64,000 bases of DNA, taken from Mycolicibacterium moriokaense. GTDB taxonomy: Bacteria > Actinomycetota > Actinomycetes > Mycobacteriales > Mycobacteriaceae. The stretch's first letter is position 1; each line of letters starts with the position of its first letter. Location: contig NZ_QJJU01000012.1 of the NCBI RefSeq assembly GCF_003201655.1, positions 62,001 to 126,000 of the forward strand, written 5' to 3'. Made by a program: the position numbers and the translations under genes. Below are positions 26,089 to 34,332 of this stretch, piece after piece. The notes below the pieces were generated by a model. That model was not told the DNA's origin, did not search any database, and saw only the letters and a list, made by a program, of their open reading frames with translations.

Positions 26089-26785
26089 TTTGACCACCGT
26101 CCACGTGCAGGATCTCGCCGGTGACGAAAGGTGCTGTCTCCAAATAGATAACCGCGTCGACAACATCGTCGATCTCGCCCATGTGACCGATTGGGTGCAG
26201 CTTCCCAAGCGTCTCGTACGAGGCCGGGTCGTGCATCGGGGTCTTGATGATGCCAAGTGCGACGGCGTTGGCGCGAATACCGCGGCCTGCGTACTCGATC
26301 GCCAGGGCCTTGGTCGCGGCGTCGAGCCCGCCCTTCGTCAGGGAAGCCAGCACCGACGGCACCTTTGAGTTGGCGTGGTCGACGAGGCTGGTCGAGATGT
26401 TCACCACGTGACCGCCACCGTTTGGAAGCATCGCGGACACCGCGGCGCGGGAAACCTCGAAGAATCCGCGAAGGTTCACGCCGGTGACGGCGTCGTAGTC
26501 CTCGTCGGTGTAGTCGGTGAACGGCTTGGCGATGAAGATGCCCGCGTTGTTGACGACCGTGTCGACCCGGCCGAACCGTTCCAGGGCCACATCGACGATC
26601 CGCTGTCCTACGCCCGGCTGCGCGATGTCGCCGGGCACCGTCAGCACCAGAGGGTCGTCGCTCTCTGTGATGGTGCGGGAATTGGCGACCACCGCGTATC
26701 CGATTTTGCGGTACGCCGACACCAGGCCTTCGCCGATGCCCTGCGAGGCACCCGTGATGATGGCCACGCGTTCTGAATTGGTCAT
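26075..26785 (-). CDS. Short-chain dehydrogenase/reductase (SDR) lacking the usual catalytic tyrosine
   Basis: This 236-residue Rossmann-fold SDR has the cofactor motif TGASQGIGEG (11-20), the NNAG motif (79-82) and VNL at 103-105. The Ser region is NISTS (129-133), but the catalytic Tyr of YxxxK is replaced: the K151 context reads VLASLTK, with Ala at 147. I recall a subgroup of SDRs with this ASLTKGGL segment, so this may be a natural variant rather than decay; the rest of the protein is intact to the C-terminal GEILHVDGGQ. The start at 26785 has GAAGGGA upstream. It is divergent from a LysR gene and coupled to the NTF2-like gene. Confidence 0.87.
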   Translation of the reverse strand: MTNSERVAIITGASQGIGEGLVSAYRKIGYAVVANSRTITESDDPLVLTVPGDIAQPGVGQRIVDVALERFGRVDTVVNNAGIFIAKPFTDYTDEDYDAVTGVNLRGFFEVSRAAVSAMLPNGGGHVVNISTSLVDHANSKVPSVLASLTKGGLDAATKALAIEYAGRGIRANAVALGIIKTPMHDPASYETLGKLHPIGHMGEIDDVVDAVIYLETAPFVTGEILHVDGGQSAGH

Positions 26786-26898
26786 TGTCCGATCCCTTCG
26801 TCGTTGTGTCGCATCCTGCAACGCAGACTGCGCCCTGCCCATGCTCGGCCGGAACGACCGGTTCGCTCGCTGCTGATAGGCGCTGCCTCTCACTGCAC

Positions 26899-26904
26899 TA
26901 GGCT
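26899..26904 (+). promoter_or_regulatory. Leaderless-type -10 box (TAGGCT) of the LysR gene
   Basis: TAGGCT ends 6 bases before the GTG at 26911. It lies within the 125-base divergent region shared with the SDR gene, where a LysR regulator would be expected to bind. Confidence 0.5.
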
Positions 26905-26910
26905 TGCCCC

Positions 26911-27840
26911 GTGGAGCTGCGCCAGCTGCGCTACTTCGTCACTGTCGCCGACGAGCTGAACTTCGGTCGCGCGGCCGAGCGGTTGCATATCGCGGGCCCG
27001 TCGCTCTCCCAGCAGATCAAGGCGCTCGAACGCGACCTGAAGGTCCGCCTGTTCGACCGCGACCGACGCTCAGTCACCCTGACCGCGAGCGGTGCGGCGC
27101 TGCTCCCGCATGCACGCGCGTTGGTGGATCAGGCCGACGAGTTGCGCAGGCGTGCGGCCGGCCTCCTTACGTCCGAACCGGTCCGGATCGGCTATGTGAA
27201 CTGGTGTCCCACGGATTGGGCCGAACGGGCCGCGGGCGTTGCACAGATGCGTGTCGACACCTGGGTCATGCCGTCGCACACGCAGGCCGCCAGGGTCGCC
27301 GATGGAAACCTTGACCTCGCGATCTGCTGGGTGCAGACAACGGATCTCACGTCGCTATCCCTCGACGCCCATCTCATTGGTGTTGACAGGCTCTATGCGT
27401 TGTCCGTTGGCGTGGACACGTCGCCGGTCGACGCCAAGGACACGCTGGTGCTGCTGGACGCCGACGAGGCAACCTGGTCGTCGTGGAATCGCTATGCGGA
27501 GCAGTTCGCCGCCGACACGGGCGCGCGCGTCGTGCGGGTCGATGACGGAGGCGTCACCGGGCAGGCGTTTTTCGAGCACATCCGCAGGCTTCGCCGACCG
27601 GTACTGAACAGTCCGAAGGGACAGGACACGCAGGAACCCGGCGGGCTGGTGCGGCGTCCGGTGGTGCACCCCACACCGCTGTGGACGTGGTCCTTGGTAT
27701 GGCGTCACGCAGAAGGCAGTCCGGCGGTGCGTGCCGTAATCGACGAATTCACCCGTGACGTTGGGGATTTAGGAGTCGACGACGAGGCGGTGTGGCTGCC
27801 TGCTGCCGATCCGCACCGGCCGACGGGAAGCCGAACCTGA
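26911..27840 (+). CDS. LysR family transcriptional regulator
   Basis: This 309-residue LysR-type regulator has an N-terminal winged helix (MELRQLRYFVTVADELNFGRAAERLH layout, residues 1-60) with the SLSQQIKALERDL recognition helix and LFDRDRRSVTLTASGAALLPHAR. The periplasmic-binding-protein-like effector domain follows from about residue 85. It is divergent from the SDR-NTF2 pair, the classical LTTR arrangement, so it probably regulates those genes in response to their substrate or product. The GTG start is supported by the TAGGCT box 6 bases upstream. Confidence 0.93.
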   Translation: MELRQLRYFVTVADELNFGRAAERLHIAGPSLSQQIKALERDLKVRLFDRDRRSVTLTASGAALLPHARALVDQADELRRRAAGLLTSEPVRIGYVNWCPTDWAERAAGVAQMRVDTWVMPSHTQAARVADGNLDLAICWVQTTDLTSLSLDAHLIGVDRLYALSVGVDTSPVDAKDTLVLLDADEATWSSWNRYAEQFAADTGARVVRVDDGGVTGQAFFEHIRRLRRPVLNSPKGQDTQEPGGLVRRPVVHPTPLWTWSLVWRHAEGSPAVRAVIDEFTRDVGDLGVDDEAVWLPAADPHRPTGSRT

Positions 27841-28137
27841 GCAGAGCGGCGACGATGGCTGACACCACGACAACCAGCGCCGCCGCCAGCTGATGCCCAT
27901 GGCGGCGCCCAACCCGGCGGCGCCGCGGCCGACATGTACCCAGTGCGCGTGCATCGCTCAAGGGTGTGCCCGCGGTCCGCCAGGATGCCACGACCGAATT
28001 GCTCCCAGCTATGAGCAACGACCTCACAGGAAGCCCCTGCCCAAAGTGAATGAACGGTAACGCCAAGGCATCGAAACTTAACGGCCCGGTGAACCCCCGG
28101 GGTCGCTTACCCAACATTCCTGAGCAACGATCTATGA
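27841..28137. other. Intergenic region with no recognised gene
   Basis: About 300 bases separate the LysR gene from the next small gene. Open frames on both strands here are short or Arg/Ala-rich and look like chance products of GC content. I see no tRNA, hairpin terminator with a T-run, or repeat. Confidence 0.5.
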
Positions 28138-28482
28138 GTGCTGTCGATCTCTCGCGATGTAGACCTAGAACCACGGCAACCGATGTGGGTGCCGCAACCC
28201 CGCCTCGCGCCGGTCCCCGACCGTCGCAGGGCCGACGGTTGGTCCCGGCCCGCTCATCCCGCAGACATCGCACAGGCGCGGATGTTCGACGCCGTTCTAC
28301 AAGGTGAGATCGCGGAATTGGAGGAGCTGGTCGCGTCGATGGAGCAGCGATGGCTGCGGCGGTGTGAGCGTGGCATCGACGACGAGAGGCGGCCCCCGGA
28401 GAGCATCCTACGGATGCGCGGCCGCGTCGCGGAGGCGCAGCGACTCCTTGACGCGCTGCAGGACCGGTTCCCGACCGAATGA
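28138..28482 (+). CDS. Small hypothetical protein, helical
   Basis: This open frame of 114 residues has good GC-rich third codon positions. A Pro/Arg-rich N-terminal third is followed by two predicted helices (ARMFDAVLQGEIAELEELVA and RMRGRVAEAQRLLDALQ) that look like a coiled coil. I do not recognise a family. The start is uncertain: GTG 28138 gives the longest form, and ATG 28183 (MWVPQP) is possible. It is convergent with the NmrA-like gene, with a hairpin between them. Confidence 0.6.
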   Translation: MLSISRDVDLEPRQPMWVPQPRLAPVPDRRRADGWSRPAHPADIAQARMFDAVLQGEIAELEELVASMEQRWLRRCERGIDDERRPPESILRMRGRVAEAQRLLDALQDRFPTE

Positions 28483-28514
28483 GCGGATCCCCGCCGTTCG
28501 ACGGAGATCCGCTC
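28481..28514. terminator. GC-rich hairpin between convergent genes
   Basis: GAGCGGATC (28481-28489) pairs perfectly with GATCCGCTC (28506-28514), and the interior CCGT/ACGG adds a second stem. There is no T-run, so intrinsic termination is possible but weaker than at 17620. The position between two convergent stop codons supports a terminator role. Confidence 0.5.
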
Positions 28515-28522
28515 ATCGAGAT

Positions 28523-29344
28523 TCAAACTGTCCACACGCCCGTCGCGGCGGCCTCGCGCGCGTAGTCGCTGAAGTCCTTTGGGTCGCGACCGAGCGCTCG
28601 CTGCACACCGTCGGCTAATTGCACTTTGCTGCCGAGCACCTCGGTGAAGAGGTGGTTCAACAGCCAGATGAAGTCTTGTGGCAGACCGTATTCCGTGAGC
28701 ATCGCCGTGTACTCGTCGATCGGCACCGACACGAAGCGGGTGTCACGGCCTGCGGCCTTGCCGATTTCTGAGACAGCGTCGCGGAAGCTGAGAAGCCGCG
28801 GACCGGTCAACTCGTAGAGCTGGCCAACGTGCCGGTCGTCGGTGAGCGCTGCCACCGCGACGTCGGCGATGTCGTCGGCGTCCACGAACGGCTCCAGGAC
28901 ATCGTCGACCGGCAGCGACACGGTGCCTGCGAGCACCTCGTCGAGCCACGCGCCCTCGTTGAAGTTCTGCGCGAAGAATGCGCACTGCACGATCGTCCAC
29001 TCCAGCCCCGACGCCATGACGACGCGCTCGGCCTTCTCGGCCTCGGCCTCGTTGCGGCCCGACAGCAGCACCAGCCTGCTGACGCCGGCGTCCTTGGCCA
29101 GTTCGGTCAGCTTGCTGATGGCGTCGACCGAGCCGGGGACCGCCAGGTCCGGATAGTAGGTGATGTACACCTTGTCGACGCCCGCCAGCGCGCCCGTCCA
29201 GGTCTGCGGGTTGTCCCAGTCGAACGGAATATCGGCCGAGCGGGACCCGTGCCGAACGTCGATGCCGCGCTTTTCGAGTCGATCTGTGACGCGTTTTCCG
29301 GTCTTGCCGGTGCTGCCGATGACGAGAATGGTTGTGTTGGTCAT
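28523..29344 (-). CDS. NmrA-like NAD(P)-binding protein (atypical SDR)
   Basis: This 273-residue atypical SDR of the NmrA/NAD(P)H-binding family has the dinucleotide motif ILVIGSTGKTGKRV at residues 6-19, VYITYYPDLAVPG, VSRLVLLSGRNE, and an ERVVMASGLEWTIVQCAFFAQNF segment typical of quinone-reductase-like or NmrA-type proteins. A Tyr-xxx-Lys pair is not evident, as usual in this subfamily. The start at 29344 is an ATG. It is divergent from the cupin gene. Redox sensing or small quinone/ketone reduction is plausible but unproven. Confidence 0.86.
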   Translation of the reverse strand: MTNTTILVIGSTGKTGKRVTDRLEKRGIDVRHGSRSADIPFDWDNPQTWTGALAGVDKVYITYYPDLAVPGSVDAISKLTELAKDAGVSRLVLLSGRNEAEAEKAERVVMASGLEWTIVQCAFFAQNFNEGAWLDEVLAGTVSLPVDDVLEPFVDADDIADVAVAALTDDRHVGQLYELTGPRLLSFRDAVSEIGKAAGRDTRFVSVPIDEYTAMLTEYGLPQDFIWLLNHLFTEVLGSKVQLADGVQRALGRDPKDFSDYAREAAATGVWTV

Positions 29345-29430
29345 ATCTCGAATTCAACGGCCCGGATTCGAGACGATCCATCGCCCAAACGCTTGATGGC
29401 ATGTCCAATCGTCTGGAAGGGGAGACGGCG

Positions 29431-29775
29431 ATGAACAAGACTTCACTTACCGCGCTGGCGCGGGAGCACCTGGAAACGGCCCGCGCCACCGGCAGTGGCC
29501 GCAGTGCACACACCGTCTACGGCGGTCACGAGCATTCGCTGCGCCAGACATTGATCGCGATGACTGCGGGCACGGAACTGGACGAGCACGACGGCCACGG
29601 TGAATCCACGCTGCAGGTGTTGGTTGGCAGGGTTCGGCTCACCAACGCGCAGACGCACTGGGACGGCTCGGCGGGCGATCACATCGTCGTCCCGCAGTCC
29701 CGCCATGGTCTGCAGGCACTCGAGGATTCCGCGGTGTTACTGACCGTCGCGAATGTTGTTGGGCCGCACGTCTAA
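29431..29775 (+). CDS. Cupin domain protein
   Basis: This 114-residue single-domain cupin contains HTVYGGHEHSLRQTLIAM and TELDEHDGHGESTLQVLVGRV, the first cupin motif with its histidines, then the second motif GDHIVVPQSRHGLQAL. The metal ligands (His, His, Glu, His) can be placed in these two blocks. I chose ATG 29431 because GGAAGGGGAG lies just upstream; an earlier ATG at 29401 lacks it. Small cupins of this kind bind metals and act as sensors or dioxygenases. Its end overlaps the homocysteine methyltransferase gene by 4 bases on the other strand. Confidence 0.85.
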   Translation: MNKTSLTALAREHLETARATGSGRSAHTVYGGHEHSLRQTLIAMTAGTELDEHDGHGESTLQVLVGRVRLTNAQTHWDGSAGDHIVVPQSRHGLQALEDSAVLLTVANVVGPHV

Positions 29776-30728
29776 ACGGCGACGGCGCGGGCTGCTGCCA
29801 CGTTGCGCGCGATGTCGTCGAGGTGCGTCTCCCATGTGCCGCAGCAGCCGCCCCACATGTCGATGTGCGGGTGTTGTCGAGCCAAACCACCCATGAGCTC
29901 TCCGAGTTGTGCAGGGTCGCCAGACTCGAGGTGCCCGAGCGTGCACAGCGAAATCTTGTCCATCATCGCGGCATTGGGCCGCAGAACCCGCACTCGCTCG
30001 AACCACTCGCCCGGCTCGATTGCAGGCATGAACTCCAGCGGGTGCGAGCAGTTGATGCCGTAGAAGGTAGGTCGCTCATCGCCCGTCTGGGCGTCGATGG
30101 TTTCGATCGCGTCCTTCAGCGTCGGCCCCGAGGCGAGCCGCTGGCTCGCGGCGTCGAGCGTGAACGAGACCGAAAGCGGCAGACCCGCGTGCGCCGCGGC
30201 GCGCGCCAGCCCGATCACCTCGGGCACGCCGTTGAACGTCATGGCCTCGACCAGATCGACATTCGCGCGCGCAAGCGTGGCGATCTGCTCGCCGTGGTAC
30301 TCCTCCGCCTCCTCGGCGGTGATCGTCTGGTTGGTCTCATAGGCGTCGCCGCGCGGGCCGATGATGCCTGCGTACATGATTGCGGGAACCTGGCTTTCGT
30401 ACGGCTCGGCCATCTCGCGCAGGAAATCGATGGCCCGTAACTGCATCTCGGCCAGCGAGTCGCGGGAGTAGCCGAGAAGCGAGGCCCAGTCGGGACTCGC
30501 GCGGTAGTCGAGTCCGCCCATGATGACACCGAACCCGTGCCGGGCCGCGGTGTCCAGATAGCGGCCATACATGGCGCGCAGTTCGGCCATCGCCTGCGGA
30601 TTGTCGAGCGACGGAAACATCGCGAAGTGCGGGAGTTCGAACCCGTACTTGTACATGATTTCGGTCTCTTGGCCGCCCTCGGTGAGGTAGTTCAGCCCTG
30701 GCTGCTGCGTCGGAAATTCTGCGGGCAT
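29772..30728 (-). CDS. Homocysteine S-methyltransferase family protein
   Basis: This 318-residue TIM-barrel protein of the homocysteine methyltransferase family has the zinc-binding cysteines at GINCSHPLEF and at GGCCGTWETH near the C-terminus. The N-terminal LTEGGQETEIMYKYGFELP segment is a known variant of the usual DGG(M/L)xTxL start. Members transfer methyl groups from S-methylmethionine or betaine-like donors to homocysteine; the donor here is unknown. A CAGGAG ribosome binding site precedes the ATG at 30728. It is the last gene of the accessory block. Confidence 0.88.
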   Translation of the reverse strand: MPAEFPTQQPGLNYLTEGGQETEIMYKYGFELPHFAMFPSLDNPQAMAELRAMYGRYLDTAARHGFGVIMGGLDYRASPDWASLLGYSRDSLAEMQLRAIDFLREMAEPYESQVPAIMYAGIIGPRGDAYETNQTITAEEAEEYHGEQIATLARANVDLVEAMTFNGVPEVIGLARAAAHAGLPLSVSFTLDAASQRLASGPTLKDAIETIDAQTGDERPTFYGINCSHPLEFMPAIEPGEWFERVRVLRPNAAMMDKISLCTLGHLESGDPAQLGELMGGLARQHPHIDMWGGCCGTWETHLDDIARNVAAARAVAV

Positions 30729-30810
30729 ATTCGCTCCTGTGAGTTAGGTCAACGGTAGCTGCGAAGCGTCGCCCGCAGGTGCGTTTAGCAAACCCGCCCC
30801 GGGGAAGGGT

Positions 30811-31158
30811 CTAGCGGTGGCTCAGCACATTGACGACGTTGCCTGCCGGGTCGGCGAAGAAGAACCGCCGGACACCCCAGTCCTCGTCGCTGAGCGGATG
30901 GACGATCTGCAACCCGGCGTCGACCGCGGCCAGGTAGGCGGCGTCGACGTCGTCCACCTCGACCGAAACCGACGGGTTGACGGACGCGGTCGCGTCCTTG
31001 GACATCAGGCTCACCTGATGGTGGTGATTGTCGTCGGCCAGCGTGACGATCCACCCGTGGTTCATCACCTCGCGCAAACCGAGAACCCGTACGTATGCGT
31101 CGCGGGACGCCTCCGGGTCCGGCACTGTGAGGACCGGCACCACCCGGCGGACGGTCAT
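30811..31158 (-). CDS. VOC family protein (glyoxalase/bleomycin-resistance fold)
   Basis: This 115-residue vicinal-oxygen-chelate protein is built of two beta-alpha-beta-beta-beta units: RRVVPVLTVPDPEASRDAYV and SVEVDDVDAAYLAAVDAGLQ. The second ends in the RRFFFADPAGNVVNVL motif. It may bind a metal or act as an antibiotic-binding or isomerase-like protein; no substrate can be given. It overlaps the start of the XPB gene's downstream end by 4 bases (ATGA), so it is translationally coupled to that helicase gene. Confidence 0.87.
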   Translation of the reverse strand: MTVRRVVPVLTVPDPEASRDAYVRVLGLREVMNHGWIVTLADDNHHHQVSLMSKDATASVNPSVSVEVDDVDAAYLAAVDAGLQIVHPLSDEDWGVRRFFFADPAGNVVNVLSHR

Positions 31159-32804
31159 ATCGCAGGCCCGAGCAGATCGTCGGCGTCCTTGATCACATAG
31201 CCGTAGCCCTGCTCGGCGAGGAAGCGCTGCCGGTGCGCGGCGTACTCGGCATCGAGGCTGTCGCGCGACACGACCGAATAGAAGATCGCGCCGCCGCCGT
31301 CGGCCTTGGGCCGCAACAGCCGTCCCAGCCGCTGCGCTTCCTCCTGCCGCGACCCGAATGTGCCCGAAACCTGCACCGCCACATTGGCTTCCGGCAGGTC
31401 GATGGAGAAGTTCGCGACCTTGGACACCACCAACGTGGAGATTTCGCCACGGCGGAAGGCGTCGTACAACGCCTCGCGTTCCGCGGTCTTTGTCGAGCCC
31501 TGGATCACGGGGGCGTTCAACTCCTCGCCAAGCTCGTCGAGCTGATCCAGGTAGGCGCCGATCACGAGCACCTGATCACCTTGGTGGCGGTCCAGGATCG
31601 ACTTCACCACCGCGATCTTGCTGTGCACAGTCGAGCACAGTTTGTAGCGCTCGTCGGGTTCTGCGACCGCATAGAGCATGCGCTCGTTGTCGGTCATCGT
31701 CACCCGCACCTCGATGCATTCGGCAGGCGCGATCCAGCCCTGGGCTTCGATGTCCTTCCACGGCGCGTCGTAGCGCTTGGGGCCGATGAGCGAGAACACG
31801 TCGCCCTCGCGGCCGTCCTCGCGGATCAGCGTGGCGGTCAGCCCCAGCCGGCGGCGCGACTGTAGGTCCGCCGTCATCCGGAACACCGGCGCGGGCAGCA
31901 GGTGCACCTCGTCGTAGATGATCAGCCCCCAGTCGCGGCTGTCGAACAGCTCGAGATGGCGGTATTCACCCTTGGTGCGACGGGTGATCACCTGATAGGT
32001 GGCGATGGTGACCGGGCGGATTTCCTTTTTCTCCCCGGAGTATTCGCCGATCTCTTCCTCGGTGAGCGATGTGCGGTTGATCAGTTCGCGCTTCCACTGC
32101 CGACCGGCGACTGTGTTGGTGACGAGGATCAGCGTCGTCGCACCGGCCTTGGCCATCGCGGCAGCGCCGACCAGCGTCTTGCCTGCGCCGCACGGCAGCA
32201 CCACCACCCCAGAGCCGCCCTGCCAGAACGACTCAGCGGCCATCTCCTGATAGTCGCGCAGATGCCAGTTCTCCTGGTCGAGGCTGATCGGATGTTTCTC
32301 GCCGTCGACGTAGCCTGCCAAATCCTCTGCGGGCCAACCGATCTTGAGCAGCATCTGTTTGACGCGGCCGCGCTCGCTGTTGTGCACCATGACGGTGTCG
32401 TCGTCGATACGGGCGCCGAGCATCGGCGCGATCTTCTTATGGCGCAAGACTTCTTCGAGCACCGCGCGGTCGAAACTGACCAGGGTCAGCCCATGAACTG
32501 GGCTCTTCACCAGCTGCAGCCGGCCGTAGCGGGCCATCACGTCGACGATGTCGACGAGCAACGGCTGCGGCACGGCGTAGCGGGAGAAAGACACCAGTGC
32601 GTCGACCACCTGCTCGGCGTCGTGTCCGGCCGCGCGGGCGTTCCACAGCGCTAGCGGGGTGATGCGGTAGGTGTGGATGTGTTCCGGCGCGCGCTCCAGC
32701 TCGGCGAATGGGGCGATCGCCGCGCGCGCCGCTCCGGCCTGCTCATGGTCGACTTCAAGCAGCACCGTCTTGTCGGACTGCACGATCAGGGGGCCGTCGG
32801 TCAT
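31155..32804 (-). CDS. ercc3: DNA repair helicase XPB (ERCC3-like)
   Basis: This 549-residue superfamily 2 3'-5' helicase is very similar to M. tuberculosis XPB (Rv0861c). An N-terminal damage-recognition-like domain (about 1-170) precedes helicase motif I GAGKT (206-210), motif II DEVH (298-301), motif III GLTAT and the RED-containing TLIREDGREGD. The C-terminal helicase domain carries QVSGTFGSRQEEAQRLGRLLRP. Bacterial XPB unwinds DNA and is linked to repair with the Bax1-like nuclease in archaea. I chose the ATG at 32804 (MTDGPLIVQ); an ATG three codons earlier is possible. VOC, esterase and helicase-associated genes surround it. Confidence 0.95.
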   Translation of the reverse strand: MTDGPLIVQSDKTVLLEVDHEQAGAARAAIAPFAELERAPEHIHTYRITPLALWNARAAGHDAEQVVDALVSFSRYAVPQPLLVDIVDVMARYGRLQLVKSPVHGLTLVSFDRAVLEEVLRHKKIAPMLGARIDDDTVMVHNSERGRVKQMLLKIGWPAEDLAGYVDGEKHPISLDQENWHLRDYQEMAAESFWQGGSGVVVLPCGAGKTLVGAAAMAKAGATTLILVTNTVAGRQWKRELINRTSLTEEEIGEYSGEKKEIRPVTIATYQVITRRTKGEYRHLELFDSRDWGLIIYDEVHLLPAPVFRMTADLQSRRRLGLTATLIREDGREGDVFSLIGPKRYDAPWKDIEAQGWIAPAECIEVRVTMTDNERMLYAVAEPDERYKLCSTVHSKIAVVKSILDRHQGDQVLVIGAYLDQLDELGEELNAPVIQGSTKTAEREALYDAFRRGEISTLVVSKVANFSIDLPEANVAVQVSGTFGSRQEEAQRLGRLLRPKADGGGAIFYSVVSRDSLDAEYAAHRQRFLAEQGYGYVIKDADDLLGPAI

Positions 32805-32841
32805 CCTGTCCATTATCCGGACGCGGCGGACACCCGATGTT

Positions 32842-34284
32842 TCAGTGGGTCGCAGCCTGCAACGGGGCACCTTCGGGTGCCGGCGCGGCGACGCCTGGCA
32901 GCGGGATCTTCGGGACGCCTGGCGTGCCGATCTGGCCGGCCAGCCAGGGCAGCGACGCTGTGAAGACGTCGGCGGCCAGCGGCCAATCGTGGCGGCCCGG
33001 CTGTGCGACGACCGCGCATGTGATGCCGTTCGCCTGGCCCAGCTTGCACAGTGAGTTGGCAGCATCGGTCTGGTCGTTCTGCATCCCCGCGGCGTCCTGC
33101 CCGCCTAGCCCGGTCCCGCTGGGGTTGCCGAAGCCGCCCTTCTTCTGCACCGGGGCATCGGAGGAGATTGCGAACCACCCGGACACGCCTGTGTAAGGGC
33201 CGTGCTTGTTGATCACCGTCGTGGGGTCGTAGATCGGCCATTTGGCCGCATCTCCGCCGTAGACGCGGGCGATGGTCTGGTCCTTGGTGCCGGCATTGGG
33301 CCCCATGTCGCCGGCGATGTCGACGAACGTGCTGAACAACTCCGGATGCATCACCGTCAGATCCACCGCGCACGTCCCGCCCATCGACCAGCCGACGACG
33401 CTCCAATCGCTGTTCTGGACACCGAAAGTGTTTGACAGATAGGGCGGTACGTCTTTGGTCAGATGGTCGGCCACATTGCCGCGCGGCCCGTTGACGCACT
33501 CGGTGTCGTTGTTGAACGAGCCACCCGCATCGACGAAGACGAACACCGGAGCATTGCCGTTGTGGGCCGCGGCGAAATTGTCGATGGGCGCGATCGCGTC
33601 GCCGGTGCGCGGCCAATCCGACGGGGTGTTGAACTCACCCGCGATCATCATGACCACAGGCAGCTTCGGGGCATTCGCGGCGAACCAAGCAGGCGGCAGA
33701 TACACCAACTCGGTGCGGTGGGTGAAGCCTGACGCGTCGTCGGGAATGGTCACAGGCACCAGCGCCCCGTGCGTGGGAGCGCCCTTGCCGCGCATCGCCA
33801 TGACGGTGTTCAGATCGGTCTCGTCGGGCAGCGGCCCAGCGGTCAACTCGCTCCACGCCGCCTGGACGGTTCTGAAGTACCCAACCCACAGATTCAGCGA
33901 TACGCCCGCACTCAGCAGGCACAAGAGCACCGCCAGCAGTGACACCGAGCGACGCCACCACTGGCTGCCGCGCCAGCCGATGACCGCGACGGCCAACGCC
34001 ATACCAGTCAAGCCCACCCAAATCCACAGCGACGACGGCGCGGGATCTCCGGCGAGCCCCTGGGAATCGACGTACCAGTGCGTCCAGGCCGCCAGGATCA
34101 GACCAACGGCGACCGTCACTGGCAGCCATATCAGACGCCACCGTCGCGATCGCCAACCGACCGCCGCCACCAGCGCCACTGCGGCCACCGCCCATATCGT
34201 CGGCGGCAGCCATCCGTGTAGCAGCGACAAGCCACCGCGGTATCCGGCATTCGCTTGAGCAGCCGCACTTAACGCAGTTGTCAC
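32842..34284 (-). CDS. Membrane-anchored esterase (antigen 85/esterase-D-like alpha/beta hydrolase)
   Basis: This 480-residue protein has about four N-terminal transmembrane helices (first 150 residues), then an extracytoplasmic alpha/beta-hydrolase domain of the putative-esterase family. The elbow GWSMGG places the nucleophilic Ser at 300; an Asp in the YDPTT region and the late HDWPLAA histidine could complete the triad. The family includes the mycolyltransferases of the Ag85 complex and cutinase-like esterases; the membrane architecture recalls mycobacterial esterases of the cell envelope. The start is a GTG at 34284. It lies between the XPB gene and its usual neighbour, so it looks inserted relative to the M. 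tuberculosis order I remember. Confidence 0.84.
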   Translation of the reverse strand: MTTALSAAAQANAGYRGGLSLLHGWLPPTIWAVAAVALVAAVGWRSRRWRLIWLPVTVAVGLILAAWTHWYVDSQGLAGDPAPSSLWIWVGLTGMALAVAVIGWRGSQWWRRSVSLLAVLLCLLSAGVSLNLWVGYFRTVQAAWSELTAGPLPDETDLNTVMAMRGKGAPTHGALVPVTIPDDASGFTHRTELVYLPPAWFAANAPKLPVVMMIAGEFNTPSDWPRTGDAIAPIDNFAAAHNGNAPVFVFVDAGGSFNNDTECVNGPRGNVADHLTKDVPPYLSNTFGVQNSDWSVVGWSMGGTCAVDLTVMHPELFSTFVDIAGDMGPNAGTKDQTIARVYGGDAAKWPIYDPTTVINKHGPYTGVSGWFAISSDAPVQKKGGFGNPSGTGLGGQDAAGMQNDQTDAANSLCKLGQANGITCAVVAQPGRHDWPLAADVFTASLPWLAGQIGTPGVPKIPLPGVAAPAPEGAPLQAATH

Positions 34285-34332
34285 ACGAACATGTTCACCA
34301 ATGGTCCTGTGAGCCAGCTGTAGGAGAGCTAA

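Noticed and set aside
27749..28516. A 255-codon minus-strand frame spanning the LysR 3' end and the next small gene
   Set aside because: Arg/Pro-rich shadow of two plus-strand genes and an intergenic region; no domain.
34287..34296. GAACATGTTC upstream of the membrane esterase as an SOS box
   Set aside because: The mycobacterial SOS box needs four bases between GAAC and GTTC; here there are only two, and flanking TCG/CGA are missing.
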